Positions 7,327-17,060 of a DNA stretch of 35,223 bases are shown one piece after another. The translations under genes were made by a program, and so were the position numbers. The stretch is from JAQBDA01 sp964525785. GTDB taxonomy: Bacteria; Chloroflexota; Anaerolineae; Anaerolineales; UBA4823. Location of the stretch: NCBI GenBank assembly GCA_964525785.1, contig CAZGIX010000024.1, forward strand, positions 1 to 35,223, read 5' to 3'. Below the pieces are notes generated by a model. The model ran no database searches. It had not been told where the DNA came from and saw only the letters and a program-made list of their open reading frames with translations. Numbering within the stretch: position 1 is the stretch's first letter; the number at the start of each line of letters is the position of its first letter.

Positions 7327-8619
7327 ATGTTAAAAATCATCCTCCAGGACCCACGCCATATATATCCATTTAATGAAAGAGCCCGTGATCTGCGGTTGCA
7401 AAATAAACCCCTATGGCTGGCGCAACGAGACGTACTGGCCCCATATACCCACAGGGAGTTGGAGCTATCGAAAGATGCTTCTCTACCCCAGATCGATGAG
7501 GAGTGCCTGGTCTATCGTGATAACCTGTATTTCGATTCCGCGTATATCGATGCTTTCCTGTCCGAAGCAAAGCTGCGCAAGGAGCCTTGCCAGGCAGCTT
7601 TCTCGGCCAATGATCCCTCCTTCCGCGAGCATGCGCTCCCATTGTCGACTTCATACATTCCCGATGGTGATCTTTACCTGGCTGAGCTGTGGTACTACCC
7701 CAATGGCATCCACTCGCAAATTGACTTGATGTCAGCTGAGCCGGTCGTTATCGATGTGGATGTTACAGAGGCCGGCTACTATCACGTTCCCATCTACATG
7801 GCATACGAACAGGGAGACCTGGTTTTTCAGGTGCCTCGCCGCAGTTTGATCGCCATTGACGCCTGGGTGCATATCTTTATCACAGACGTGGTCTATGGAT
7901 TATTCACCCGCGGGGCGCGCTTTGAGAAAAGACTGCAGCACGATCCGCTCTTCAAACTCAGAACACTGGCGAAAGCTATGTTTGAAGGAAAGCAGGTGCT
8001 GGAATGCTCTGAGCTGGTACGCATCGGGCGCAACTGCGTCATTGATCCTCATGCCGTCATTCACGGTCCTACCACAATCGGAGATAATGTCACGATCAAT
8101 GCCGGGGCTGTGATCGAGAACTGCATTATCGGTGACAACGTAAATATCTCACAAGACTGCCAGCTCATGTTGTCGGTGGTTGGCGATGGATCGTTTTTGC
8201 CATTTCGAGCCTCTCTTTTTATGACCACCATGATGGACAACAGCATGGTGGCGCAGAACACCTGCCTGCAGATGTGTGTCATCGGGCGCAACACGTTCGT
8301 CGGAGCAGGATCGACGTTTACTGACTTCAACCTGCTGCCTGCACCGATTCGAGCCCGAGATGGCAATCACCAGTTAAATTACTCTAACCGTCCGGTCCTG
8401 GGGGGGTGTGTAGGCCATAATTGTCGATTGGGGTCAGGGATGATCGTCTTTCCCGCTCGGGCGATCGAATCTGACGTGGTATTGTTTGCATCGGCGGAAC
8501 GGCGCGTGATCGACCATGATGTACTCTATGAGGAAAGCGATCACCACCGCCTGCCCTTCGCCACCACACACATGCGCCTGTATCCCAGAATCGACGAGAC
8601 TATCGTTGAAACCTGGTAA
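7327..8619 (+). CDS. GlmU-like protein: sugar nucleotidyltransferase-like N-domain plus hexapeptide-repeat beta-helix
   Basis: A 430-residue protein. The N-terminal ~190 residues begin like the putative sugar nucleotidyltransferases of the NTP_transf_4 group but lack the canonical GxGTRM nucleotide-binding loop. Residues about 235-400 form a left-handed beta-helix built from hexapeptide repeats (for example IGRNCVIDPHAVIHGPTTIG, then VTINAGAVIENCIIGDN). A GlmU-like acyl- or nucleotidyl-transfer role on a sugar is possible, but substrate residues cannot be assigned. I chose ATG 7327 over an in-frame TTG at 7297 because the characteristic MLKIILQDP start of the family begins there. The ribosome site is weak. 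A cell-surface glycan enzyme inside a signalling operon is unusual. Confidence 0.7.
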   Translation: MLKIILQDPRHIYPFNERARDLRLQNKPLWLAQRDVLAPYTHRELELSKDASLPQIDEECLVYRDNLYFDSAYIDAFLSEAKLRKEPCQAAFSANDPSFREHALPLSTSYIPDGDLYLAELWYYPNGIHSQIDLMSAEPVVIDVDVTEAGYYHVPIYMAYEQGDLVFQVPRRSLIAIDAWVHIFITDVVYGLFTRGARFEKRLQHDPLFKLRTLAKAMFEGKQVLECSELVRIGRNCVIDPHAVIHGPTTIGDNVTINAGAVIENCIIGDNVNISQDCQLMLSVVGDGSFLPFRASLFMTTMMDNSMVAQNTCLQMCVIGRNTFVGAGSTFTDFNLLPAPIRARDGNHQLNYSNRPVLGGCVGHNCRLGSGMIVFPARAIESDVVLFASAERRVIDHDVLYEESDHHRLPFATTHMRLYPRIDETIVETW

Positions 8620-8680
8620 GTCAAGCTAGCGCCATACGGAGTTATGGCCGTGGTCAGTCAGCAATTCTTGGGAGGTCGCT

Positions 8681-9568
8681 ATGAGTAAAGCCCGGCTCTT
8701 GATCGTAGAAGACGATTTCGATATCTCGAATATGCTGAAGATCTATTTCACCAGCCACAACTATGATGTGGATATTGCCCCACGCGGTGGTGACGCCCTG
8801 GAAAAGACCAGGCACAGCCTGCCGCACCTGATTGTGTTGGATATCATGCTGCCAGATATTGACGGTTTCGAAGTATGCCGCATCCTGCGCACCAACACAC
8901 GCACCAGCCACGTCCCGATTATCTTCCTGACTCAAAAAGACGAACGCAGCGATAAATTACAGGGGCTTGAACTGGGGGCAGATGACTATATCACCAAACC
9001 TTTCGATATCGAAGAATTGAAATTGCGCGTCCAGCGCGCCATCACCCGGGCTGAACAACAAAGCCTGACCGACCCGCGCTCCGGACTGCCTTCCGGAAGA
9101 TTAATCGAAGAACAGCTTCGGCGTATCATCCGCCAGACAGACTGGACGTTAATGGATATCCGTATCAATCATTACGACGCCTTCAAAGATGTGTACGGTT
9201 TCGTTGCCGGAGACGATGTGCTCCGTTTTGCAGCCATACTGATGGGAGAAGTGGTTGACACGCTCGGCTCTCCCAAGGATTTTATCGGACACGCTGGAGG
9301 CGACAGCTTTATTATCATTGCCAATGAAGACAGCGCTCCGAGGATCCGCCAGGCGTTGAAAACTCGCTTTGCTGAGGAAGTGCTCACCCATTACAGTTTT
9401 CTCGATCGAGAGCAGGGCTATGTGGTGACTATAAACGAGTCCGGACAGCAGACAAAAACCCCTTTGATGTCTCTTTCGATCGGTATGGTGTCTCCAACCC
9501 AGTACCAGTTTGCCGATATTCGTGAGATCACCGAGCTGGCTGCCGAAGCCCGGCGTTCCGAAGGATAG
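8681..9568 (+). CDS. Response regulator with degenerate GGDEF output domain (GGDSF)
   Basis: A 295-residue cytoplasmic protein. The N-terminal receiver domain has the acidic pair E10/D11-D12, phospho-acceptor Asp54 in VLDIMLPDIDG, a switch Thr in FLTQ and Lys in ITKPF. Residues about 130-290 are a GGDEF-fold domain, but the active loop reads AGGDSF (206-210), with Ser at the catalytic Glu position. The I-site is also missing: SPKD stands where RxxD is expected. It is therefore probably not a cyclase but a GTP or dinucleotide sensor, or a protein-interaction output. A good GGAGG ribosome site precedes the ATG. It is placed 29 bases before the giant kinase, its likely phosphodonor. Confidence 0.85.
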   Translation: MSKARLLIVEDDFDISNMLKIYFTSHNYDVDIAPRGGDALEKTRHSLPHLIVLDIMLPDIDGFEVCRILRTNTRTSHVPIIFLTQKDERSDKLQGLELGADDYITKPFDIEELKLRVQRAITRAEQQSLTDPRSGLPSGRLIEEQLRRIIRQTDWTLMDIRINHYDAFKDVYGFVAGDDVLRFAAILMGEVVDTLGSPKDFIGHAGGDSFIIIANEDSAPRIRQALKTRFAEEVLTHYSFLDREQGYVVTINESGQQTKTPLMSLSIGMVSPTQYQFADIREITELAAEARRSEG

Positions 9569-9597
9569 CTCTTTCCATAGTATCTTTCTTACTGACA

Positions 9598-12500
9598 ATG
9601 TTTCAGGTTGATCAATCACTGCTGGGTGTAATACTGATTATTTTCGGGTTGGCTGCCTGCCTGCTGACCCTGACTGTATTACGCACGATTGTACAAACCC
9701 AATCGATCGTCCGGACAGCCCCAGCGATAATAGCACCTGCGGTCGACGTCCCCAACCACTCGGAAGTGATCTTGATCATCGAAGAAGGAGGGCGGCTGGT
9801 TTACATCAACCAGATCGGGCGAGAATGGTTCGGCGCCTGGGAAGCCATGCCCACCCTGGAGCGCATAAGCCGCAGGCTGCGCCCTACTGAGTCATTCCTG
9901 GGTTTGTGTTCTGCAGAGAGCCAGTCAAGGTTTTACCTGGATGGGCGCGCTATCGATGGAAAATCTTATTCGATCCAATACGCAGGCGTCCCCTCAGTGT
10001 TGGTGAGGCTGCAGACTCCCCAATTGGTTCTGGAAGTCGGCAGCCAACCAGTCTCTGGCGGCAATAACAGTCTATCCACCCGGGCTATCCAGGTGTTAAA
10101 CGAATTGAACGAGGCCATGGCTGCCGATCTGGACCTCGAAACGACGATAAAAGCTATCCTGGAAAATATTGTCCGCCTGATCCCTGCTGATTTTTCGGAA
10201 ATCTCGATCTGGCAGCCTGAAGTACGACAGGCCATCCCATATCGCCTGTCTGGGTTTCAAGAGGCCAATCCTATCCTCGAAAGAGCCAGGGAGCGGTACA
10301 CGCCTGAGAGCGGCTACTCAGGCTATCTGATCGCCGAGCGAAAACCCCTGTTAGTTCCCGATACCGAGGCCTTCCGGTTGGTCAGACCTGTGAACGATGC
10401 AAACAGGTTGCCGATCATTTCTTATCTGGGTGTGCCGCTCATGGTGGCAGGCGAGCTGATCGGGACGATGGAGCTTGCGTCTCTGTCAAAAGACACCTTC
10501 TCTCAAAGTGATCTGGAGCTGCTGCAGATTCTGTGTGGGCCAGCCTCTATCGCTTTGCATAATGCCCTGCTTTACCGCGAAGAACAGCAGCGCAGCCGTG
10601 AGCTGGCTGGCCTCGCACACCTGGCCCAGGCAGCCGGCTCCGTCGGGGATACAAAATTCCTTTTTACCAGGCTGGTGGAGAGCATCGCGCCGCTGCTGGA
10701 TGTGAATTTCTTGGGTTTCTTTACCTATGACGAAAGCCAGCGAACCCTGCAAGGACAGCTCCCTTTCCTTGGATTGCACGAAAGGATTATCGAATGGGCG
10801 AGCAGCGTGATTCAGCCCAACAGCCCAGCGGAGGAGATCTGGCTCTCCCAGGAGATGATCATCGCCGAGGATGCGCTCTCCGACCCAAAGCTGCAAGCAT
10901 TAGGACTCGACCATCTGGCGATTGCTGCAGGCGTTCATCAGACTGTGCTGGTGCCGCTCACATCCGGAGGGCGGATGTTAGGCTATCTCCAGGTTGGTGA
11001 TAAACGTGATGGCACATACTTCAACCCTGACGATCTAAGGCTGCTGAGGATCATTGCCGGCCAGGCAGGGCCAATTGTAGAGAATGTAGCCCTGGTACAG
11101 CAATCGGAGCGTCGAGCTCAGCGCGCCGAGACCTTACGCCGCATTGCCAGCCTCACCGGATCTACCGCCACCCTGGATGAAACCCTCAAATACTCTCTTC
11201 AGGATTTAGGGCGCCTGCTGAAGGCAGATAAGGCAGCTGTCTTCCTGCTGGACGAAGGACGCGGGGAGCTGTGCATTCATAAAGCCTCGCTTTTTGGGAT
11301 ATCCCCTGAATTTGCTGCCCGCCTGGGACACATTTCGGTTGACGAACCCCAATTCCGGCACACTGCAACGGGAAGCCAGAACCCCATTATCAGCAGTGAT
11401 TCCCAGGAAGATCCTCAGATAACACCCTTGTACCGATCAATCTATGCCAGCCTGGGCATCCGCTCATTGGTGATCGTGCCTTTGGTCGTTCGCGATCATG
11501 GCATCGGCGAGATATTAATTGGAAGCTACGAGCCGGACTATTTTGTGCGCGGTGACATCCAAACCGTGATCACTGCCGCCGGGCAGCTGGCTAATGTTGT
11601 TGAACGCGCTACCTTATATGAACAAACTGATGAATCGCTGCGCCAGCGCATCGACCAGTTAACTGCCCTGACGCGTGTTGGGCGAGAGCTGAACAATACA
11701 GACGATCTTCAATACCTGCTCCAACGTGTTTATGAGGAGGCCCTGCAGACCACGCGTGCAGACTGCGGCACGATCCTCCTTTTTGATATCAATGGCAGCT
11801 CGCCAAAGCCATCCCCATCAGAACAGCCCGATGAAAACCCGGTCAAGACAATCCTGCACCTGGGGGACCCTCCTCTCCCAGAGCTGCTGCCATTTGAAAA
11901 ACGCGTTTTGGAGACAAAAGAGGCGCTGATCATCGACGATTATGATCAGCTAGAGACCGCGCTGCTGGAATCCGCAGATGGTGCACAGCTTGCTCATGCC
12001 GGCATTCGCTCGTCATTGATCGTTCCCATCGCCTATCAGAGCAAGGTGGCTGGCTTGATCCACATGCACGCTAACCTGCCGGGCAGATTTGACCAGCCTG
12101 CTAAAGAAATCACTGAGGCATTGGCGATTCAAGCGGCTGTAGCGCTTGGCAGCGCTTATCGCTACCAAGAGCAGGTTCGCCGCGGTGAGATGCTCAACCG
12201 CAGGATTGAGACAATGGCTCGCCTGTTGGACACCTCGCAGGCTATCCAGTCTGAACAAACCCAGGAGCACGCCCTGGAAAATATAGCCACAGCGATCCAG
12301 TCGACCACTCAATTCGAGACGGTTTTGATCAGTATTTACGAGCCAGATAGCGGAACTTTGCAGCGCAGCGCAGGGGCAGGCATTCCCAAAGACTTCATGG
12401 AAGAGCTACGAGCACACCCACAGCCCTGGCAAAGTGTCGAAACGCTCCTGGATCCCAAATTCCGTATTGGTCGGGCATTTTTTATTCCATATGAACAGAT

Positions 12501-15500
12501 GCCCATCTTACCGGCTGATATTCATAGCATCACAATTGCGCCCCTGGTCGACAGCCGCAGTGACAGCAGCCTGCATACCTGGAACCCGGAGGATACTTTG
12601 CTCCTCCCACTATACAGCGGGAGCGGACAACCTCTAGGATTAATCAGCGTCGATAATCCGCGCGATAACTTGCGCCCCGATCTGGCCGCCATTGAAACTT
12701 TGGAAGTCTTTGCAAGCCAGGCAGCTCTGGTAATCGAAAACCAGCGGCAGCTGCGCGGGCTGAAATTCAAGATCGCAGCAATTCAAGAAGATTTACAGCG
12801 GGCAGAGCAGGCAGCCCACGCTGCCCAGAGCCATCTGCCGGTCTTGCTGCATAAAGATCTGGAGCAGACGATAGCCGTTCAACGCCTTAGCCAGCGGGCA
12901 GCCCGCATCCGGGCAGGTATGGACATCGGTGAAGTCGTCAACCGGCAAGGTGACCGGTCTAGCGTGCTGTTGGCTTTTGGACGCGAGATCCTGACCCATA
13001 TGGATATGGATATCGCCATTATCGTCGAGCCCGGCGCGCACGGACCACATTTGCTGCATAGTCTCGGTCGTGTTCCACAAGGGATCCACATCGAAGCACT
13101 GCTGGGGCAGCGCAACCCCCTGCACTACAGCCTGCAAAGCGGAGGCAACCTGCTCGTCTCACGGCTGGAACCCGGGGCGGAGTGGTCAAATTCACCTTTG
13201 CTGCAAGCACTGGAAGCGCGCGGCTTTATCAGCCTGCCCATCTTTATAGGAGCACGGCTGGATGCAGCTATCTTGACCATCAGCCAGACTCCGCTGGCCC
13301 CCTTCACCAGCGAAGACGAACAATTATTTACCCTGCTCGCCCGCCAGGTAGCAATCACCCTGCAGAATCTCAATCTGCTGACAGAGATCAGCCAGCACCT
13401 TGCAGAAGTAAACCTGCTTCTGGATTTCAATCGACAGCTGGGCAACCTGGAACCCGACCGCATCTTGCAGATACTTGTTGAGAGCTCGCTGCATGTGCTG
13501 CCATCCGCCCAGACAAGCCTGGTGGCCCTATGGGATGCCAAACAGAACCGTCTGATCCCACACACAGCCTCCGGATTCACAGACAATGAGCGTATATTAG
13601 AACTTGCTTACTGCTCAGGCGAGGCCCCACCAGGACAGGCATTCGAGCAGAAAGTTCCCATCCGTATCGATGAAGTAGATTTCACCAGCTCATATAACCT
13701 CTCTTCAGAAAACATGCTGCGCTACCATGATGCCACCGGGGGAAGATTGCCGCTCTCCTGCCTGGCAGTTCCCATCCAGAGAGCGCAGAACGCAGTACCT
13801 CTGGGGGTGCTCATCCTGGAGAGCTTCAAGACGCCTGCGGCATTCTCCTTCGAAGCGCAAGCTCTGGTGACATCCCTCACGCAACAAACCGCCCTCAACC
13901 TGGAGAACTCCCGCTTATACCGCGCGGCAGAGCAGCGCGCCAGCCAGCTGCAGGCGCTGACCGGCGTCGCCGCAACCATTTCTTCCAACCTGAAACCTGA
14001 TGAACTGATTGCATCCTTACTTAATCAGCTCGAAGCCATCCTGACTTTCAAGACTGGAACATTATGGCTGCGCCGGGGGAATGAGCTGATCGTACAGGTG
14101 GCGCGCGGTTTTGTAGACAGCGATGTGCGCAAAGGTCTCTCAGTCGCTTTCGAGGACAGCGCTTTGCTGAAAGAGATGGTCGCCACCGGGCAGGCGCTGG
14201 TTGTCGGCGATGTGAACCACGACGCGCGATTTTCTTCGTTAGTTGAAAACCCAAATCCATCCTGGTTAGGTATCCCGCTGATTGCCAGCGGTGAGGTCAT
14301 CGGCGTCATCGCCCTAGAAATGGATGAGCCCTATTATTACACTGCGGAACATGTACAAATTGCTATGGCTTTTGCCAGCCAGGCTGCCGTGACCCTTGAG
14401 AATGCCGGCCTGTATCAGCAAATTGTCGACCGCGCTGCCGAGCTGGACCAACGCTCCCAGCACCTTGAGAGATTGAACCGCTTCTCAAAAGCGCTTAGCG
14501 AGTCGATGGATCCAGACCAGCTTCTCTCCATCACTATCCAGGAGGTCTTCCAGACCATCCACTGCGATTGTGTCTCTGGATTGCTCTTCGATGCGGCAGG
14601 CGAGCCCGCTATTCATGCCGTATACCCGGACCGCGATATTGCTTTACCAGTGTCTGTGCCCGACGCGCCGCTTTTTGAGCGGATGCGAGAGACCCTGGGA
14701 ATATTCAATTGTGAGGATATACACACTGAAGCCGAGCTGGCTCCGCTGCTTGAGTATTTAACGGGTGTGGGTACGCATTCGCTGCTGGCGCTTTCACTTG
14801 CAACCGGCAGTGAGTTGCATGGCGTCTTGTTTGCTCAGATGGAGCGTGCACACCGGTACAGCGCCGATGAGATCGACCTGGCGCGCACGATCAGCAACCA
14901 GGCTGCCATCGCAATCCAAAACGCAAGGCTGTACGCTGAAACGCGCAGCCTGACCAACGAGCTCGACCAGCGGGTGAAAGAACGCACCGAACAGTTGGCA
15001 CGTGCCCACCAACGCACAGAGACTCTGCTGCGCCTGATCACTGAACTATCGGCCAGCCTGGATCTAGAGCAGGTGCTCACGCGCACGCTGAGAGTGCTCA
15101 ACCAGATCATCGATGCCGAGCATATTACAGTTCTGCTCGCCCGCACTGGCGAGAAAAAGCTGCACCATCTGGCTTCTGTGGGTCATACATCGCCCATCAC
15201 AACCGAGGAGTTCTTCACCACCCTGGATTCCAACCAGGGACTGGCGGGCTGGATCATACAGCAACACAAACCGGCATTGATCCCGGATGTCAAAGAAGAT
15301 AAGCGCTGGCTGGAACTGACCAATAATACCACCCAATACCGCAGTGCGATCGGCGTGCCGCTTCTGATTGGCGGAGAAGCGTTGGGGGCACTGCTTTTCT
15401 TCCACCGCCAGGTAGACCATTTCTCCATGGACCAGCTTGACCTTGTGCAGGCGGCTGCCAACCAGGTCGCCATCGCGGTAAATAATGCCGAGCTTTACCG

Positions 15501-16644
15501 CTTGATCCGCGACCAGGCGGAGGATTTGGGCAATATGGTGCGCGGGCAACAGGTAGAGACTCAGCGCACCAAGGCTATCCTGGAAGATGTTGCCGATGGC
15601 GTGCTGGTCACCGATGAGACCATGCGGATCACCTTGTTCAATGATTCGGCGCAAAAGATCCTGAATTTGAACCGCGAGCAGGTGATCGGCAAATCATTGG
15701 AGTATTTCACCGGCCTGTTCGGCGGGGCTGCAGAGACCTGGGTGGACACGATCAGTAAGTGGTCGCAGACCGATCAAGGCAGCAGTCGCTCTGGCGATCT
15801 ATTCTCCGAACAGATCATACTCGAGGATGGGCGTGTAGTATCTGTACATCTGGCGCCAGTCAGCCTGCGCGAGACTTTTCTGGGGACCGTTTCGATTTTT
15901 CGCGATATCACCCACCAGGTAGAGATAGATAGACTGAAGTCCGAGTTTGTCGCTACCGTAAGCCACGAGCTGCGTACCCCGATGACTTCCATCAAAGGCT
16001 ATGTCGATATCCTGCTGATGGGAGCTGCTGGCGGGTTGAATGAACAACAAGCGCATTTCCTCGAGATTGTTAAGAACAATACCGAAAGGTTGGCGGTATT
16101 GGTAAATGACTTGTTGGATATCTCCCGCATCGAATCAGGGAAGCTCAATCTGGCAACTCAGCCTGTAGACCTGGCGCAGCTCGTAAAACAGACAGCCAAT
16201 GATCTGATCCTGCGCGCAGAAGAAGAGAATAAACCCATGCAGATAGAGACCGACGTACCGAGAAAATTACCCCGCGTGGTCGCCGATCCGCAGCAGCTCC
16301 GGCATATCCTGGATAACTTACTGGAGAATGCCTACTACTACACTCCAGAAAAGGGGCACATACTCCTGCGTGCCCGTCAAAAAGAAGATGAAGTTCAGAT
16401 TGACGTGCAGGATAATGGTATTGGCATACCGCTAGAACAACAGTCGCGAGTATTCGAGAGATTCTATCGGGGTGAGCATCCATTTGTTCTTGGAACCTCC
16501 GGTACGGGTCTGGGATTGTCTATCGTCCAACACCTGGTTGAAATGCATAAGGGCAGGATTTGGCTGGAGAGCAGTGGAATACCGGGCGAGGGCAGCACCT
16601 TCTCCTTTACCTTACCCACTTACAAATCCAATAAAAACCGATGA
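9598..16644 (+). CDS. Giant multi-GAF hybrid-free sensor histidine kinase (2348 aa)
   Basis: A 2348-residue sensor kinase. One transmembrane helix lies near residues 8-30, followed by a divergent PAS-like segment (about 50-150). Ten consecutive GAF domains follow, beginning near 160, 334, 508, 685, 870, 1092, 1266, 1451, 1622 and 1808 and joined by short coiled coils. A PAS domain covers about 1992-2105. The H-box SHELRTP has phospho-accepting His2123. The ATPase domain shows the N-box (LDNLLENAYYYTP), DNGIGI, RFYRG and GTGLGLSI. There is no fused receiver; the partner is probably the REC protein 10 bases downstream or the REC-GGDSF protein upstream. GAF ligands cannot be read from sequence, but ten modules imply integration of many signals. 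Most kinases have one to three. No frameshift is seen. Confidence 0.95.
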   Translation: MFQVDQSLLGVILIIFGLAACLLTLTVLRTIVQTQSIVRTAPAIIAPAVDVPNHSEVILIIEEGGRLVYINQIGREWFGAWEAMPTLERISRRLRPTESFLGLCSAESQSRFYLDGRAIDGKSYSIQYAGVPSVLVRLQTPQLVLEVGSQPVSGGNNSLSTRAIQVLNELNEAMAADLDLETTIKAILENIVRLIPADFSEISIWQPEVRQAIPYRLSGFQEANPILERARERYTPESGYSGYLIAERKPLLVPDTEAFRLVRPVNDANRLPIISYLGVPLMVAGELIGTMELASLSKDTFSQSDLELLQILCGPASIALHNALLYREEQQRSRELAGLAHLAQAAGSVGDTKFLFTRLVESIAPLLDVNFLGFFTYDESQRTLQGQLPFLGLHERIIEWASSVIQPNSPAEEIWLSQEMIIAEDALSDPKLQALGLDHLAIAAGVHQTVLVPLTSGGRMLGYLQVGDKRDGTYFNPDDLRLLRIIAGQAGPIVENVALVQQSERRAQRAETLRRIASLTGSTATLDETLKYSLQDLGRLLKADKAAVFLLDEGRGELCIHKASLFGISPEFAARLGHISVDEPQFRHTATGSQNPIISSDSQEDPQITPLYRSIYASLGIRSLVIVPLVVRDHGIGEILIGSYEPDYFVRGDIQTVITAAGQLANVVERATLYEQTDESLRQRIDQLTALTRVGRELNNTDDLQYLLQRVYEEALQTTRADCGTILLFDINGSSPKPSPSEQPDENPVKTILHLGDPPLPELLPFEKRVLETKEALIIDDYDQLETALLESADGAQLAHAGIRSSLIVPIAYQSKVAGLIHMHANLPGRFDQPAKEITEALAIQAAVALGSAYRYQEQVRRGEMLNRRIETMARLLDTSQAIQSEQTQEHALENIATAIQSTTQFETVLISIYEPDSGTLQRSAGAGIPKDFMEELRAHPQPWQSVETLLDPKFRIGRAFFIPYEQMPILPADIHSITIAPLVDSRSDSSLHTWNPEDTLLLPLYSGSGQPLGLISVDNPRDNLRPDLAAIETLEVFASQAALVIENQRQLRGLKFKIAAIQEDLQRAEQAAHAAQSHLPVLLHKDLEQTIAVQRLSQRAARIRAGMDIGEVVNRQGDRSSVLLAFGREILTHMDMDIAIIVEPGAHGPHLLHSLGRVPQGIHIEALLGQRNPLHYSLQSGGNLLVSRLEPGAEWSNSPLLQALEARGFISLPIFIGARLDAAILTISQTPLAPFTSEDEQLFTLLARQVAITLQNLNLLTEISQHLAEVNLLLDFNRQLGNLEPDRILQILVESSLHVLPSAQTSLVALWDAKQNRLIPHTASGFTDNERILELAYCSGEAPPGQAFEQKVPIRIDEVDFTSSYNLSSENMLRYHDATGGRLPLSCLAVPIQRAQNAVPLGVLILESFKTPAAFSFEAQALVTSLTQQTALNLENSRLYRAAEQRASQLQALTGVAATISSNLKPDELIASLLNQLEAILTFKTGTLWLRRGNELIVQVARGFVDSDVRKGLSVAFEDSALLKEMVATGQALVVGDVNHDARFSSLVENPNPSWLGIPLIASGEVIGVIALEMDEPYYYTAEHVQIAMAFASQAAVTLENAGLYQQIVDRAAELDQRSQHLERLNRFSKALSESMDPDQLLSITIQEVFQTIHCDCVSGLLFDAAGEPAIHAVYPDRDIALPVSVPDAPLFERMRETLGIFNCEDIHTEAELAPLLEYLTGVGTHSLLALSLATGSELHGVLFAQMERAHRYSADEIDLARTISNQAAIAIQNARLYAETRSLTNELDQRVKERTEQLARAHQRTETLLRLITELSASLDLEQVLTRTLRVLNQIIDAEHITVLLARTGEKKLHHLASVGHTSPITTEEFFTTLDSNQGLAGWIIQQHKPALIPDVKEDKRWLELTNNTTQYRSAIGVPLLIGGEALGALLFFHRQVDHFSMDQLDLVQAAANQVAIAVNNAELYRLIRDQAEDLGNMVRGQQVETQRTKAILEDVADGVLVTDETMRITLFNDSAQKILNLNREQVIGKSLEYFTGLFGGAAETWVDTISKWSQTDQGSSRSGDLFSEQIILEDGRVVSVHLAPVSLRETFLGTVSIFRDITHQVEIDRLKSEFVATVSHELRTPMTSIKGYVDILLMGAAGGLNEQQAHFLEIVKNNTERLAVLVNDLLDISRIESGKLNLATQPVDLAQLVKQTANDLILRAEEENKPMQIETDVPRKLPRVVADPQQLRHILDNLLENAYYYTPEKGHILLRARQKEDEVQIDVQDNGIGIPLEQQSRVFERFYRGEHPFVLGTSGTGLGLSIVQHLVEMHKGRIWLESSGIPGEGSTFSFTLPTYKSNKNR

Positions 16645-16654
16645 GGTATTTACG

Positions 16655-17032
16655 ATGGGAAGAATATTGATCGCAGAAGACGAAAGGGATATCCGGGATT
16701 TGATCGCATTTACCTTGCGTTTTGCTGGTCACGAGGTCATCGCGACTTCCAATGGTGAAGAAGCCTACAACATGGCCAGGGAGATACTCCCCGACCTGAT
16801 CTTATTGGATGTCCGCATGCCGCGCATGACCGGTTATGAGGCTTGTGAAAAAATCAAGGCTGACGAGCAAACCAGCCACATCCCGATCGTTTTTCTGTCT
16901 GCAAAGGGGCAGGAGGCGGAGGTAAATATCGGTCTGGCAATGGGTGCAAAAGAATATATTCTAAAACCATTCGCCCCCGACCAACTGGCGGAGCGCATAA
17001 AGGACATCCTGGCAGAGGCCGGGAAAGTATAG
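16655..17032 (+). CDS. Single-domain response regulator (CheY-like)
   Basis: A 126-residue stand-alone receiver domain. Conserved residues are E8/D9, phospho-acceptor Asp52 (LLDVRMP), Ser82 (FLSAK) and Lys104 (LKPF). There is no output domain, so it must act by binding another protein or by phosphorelay. I chose ATG 16655, with GAGG 8 bases upstream, over a longer in-frame reading that overlaps the kinase. It starts 10 bases after the kinase stop codon, making it the obvious phosphorylation target of that kinase. Confidence 0.92.
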   Translation: MGRILIAEDERDIRDLIAFTLRFAGHEVIATSNGEEAYNMAREILPDLILLDVRMPRMTGYEACEKIKADEQTSHIPIVFLSAKGQEAEVNIGLAMGAKEYILKPFAPDQLAERIKDILAEAGKV

Positions 17033-17060
17033 CGGGTAGAGAGTAGCAGCGGGTCGTCTC

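Noticed and set aside
15064..15654. 196-codon minus-strand frame inside the giant kinase gene
   Set aside because: It lies entirely antisense to GAF/PAS coding sequence and shows no independent start signal.
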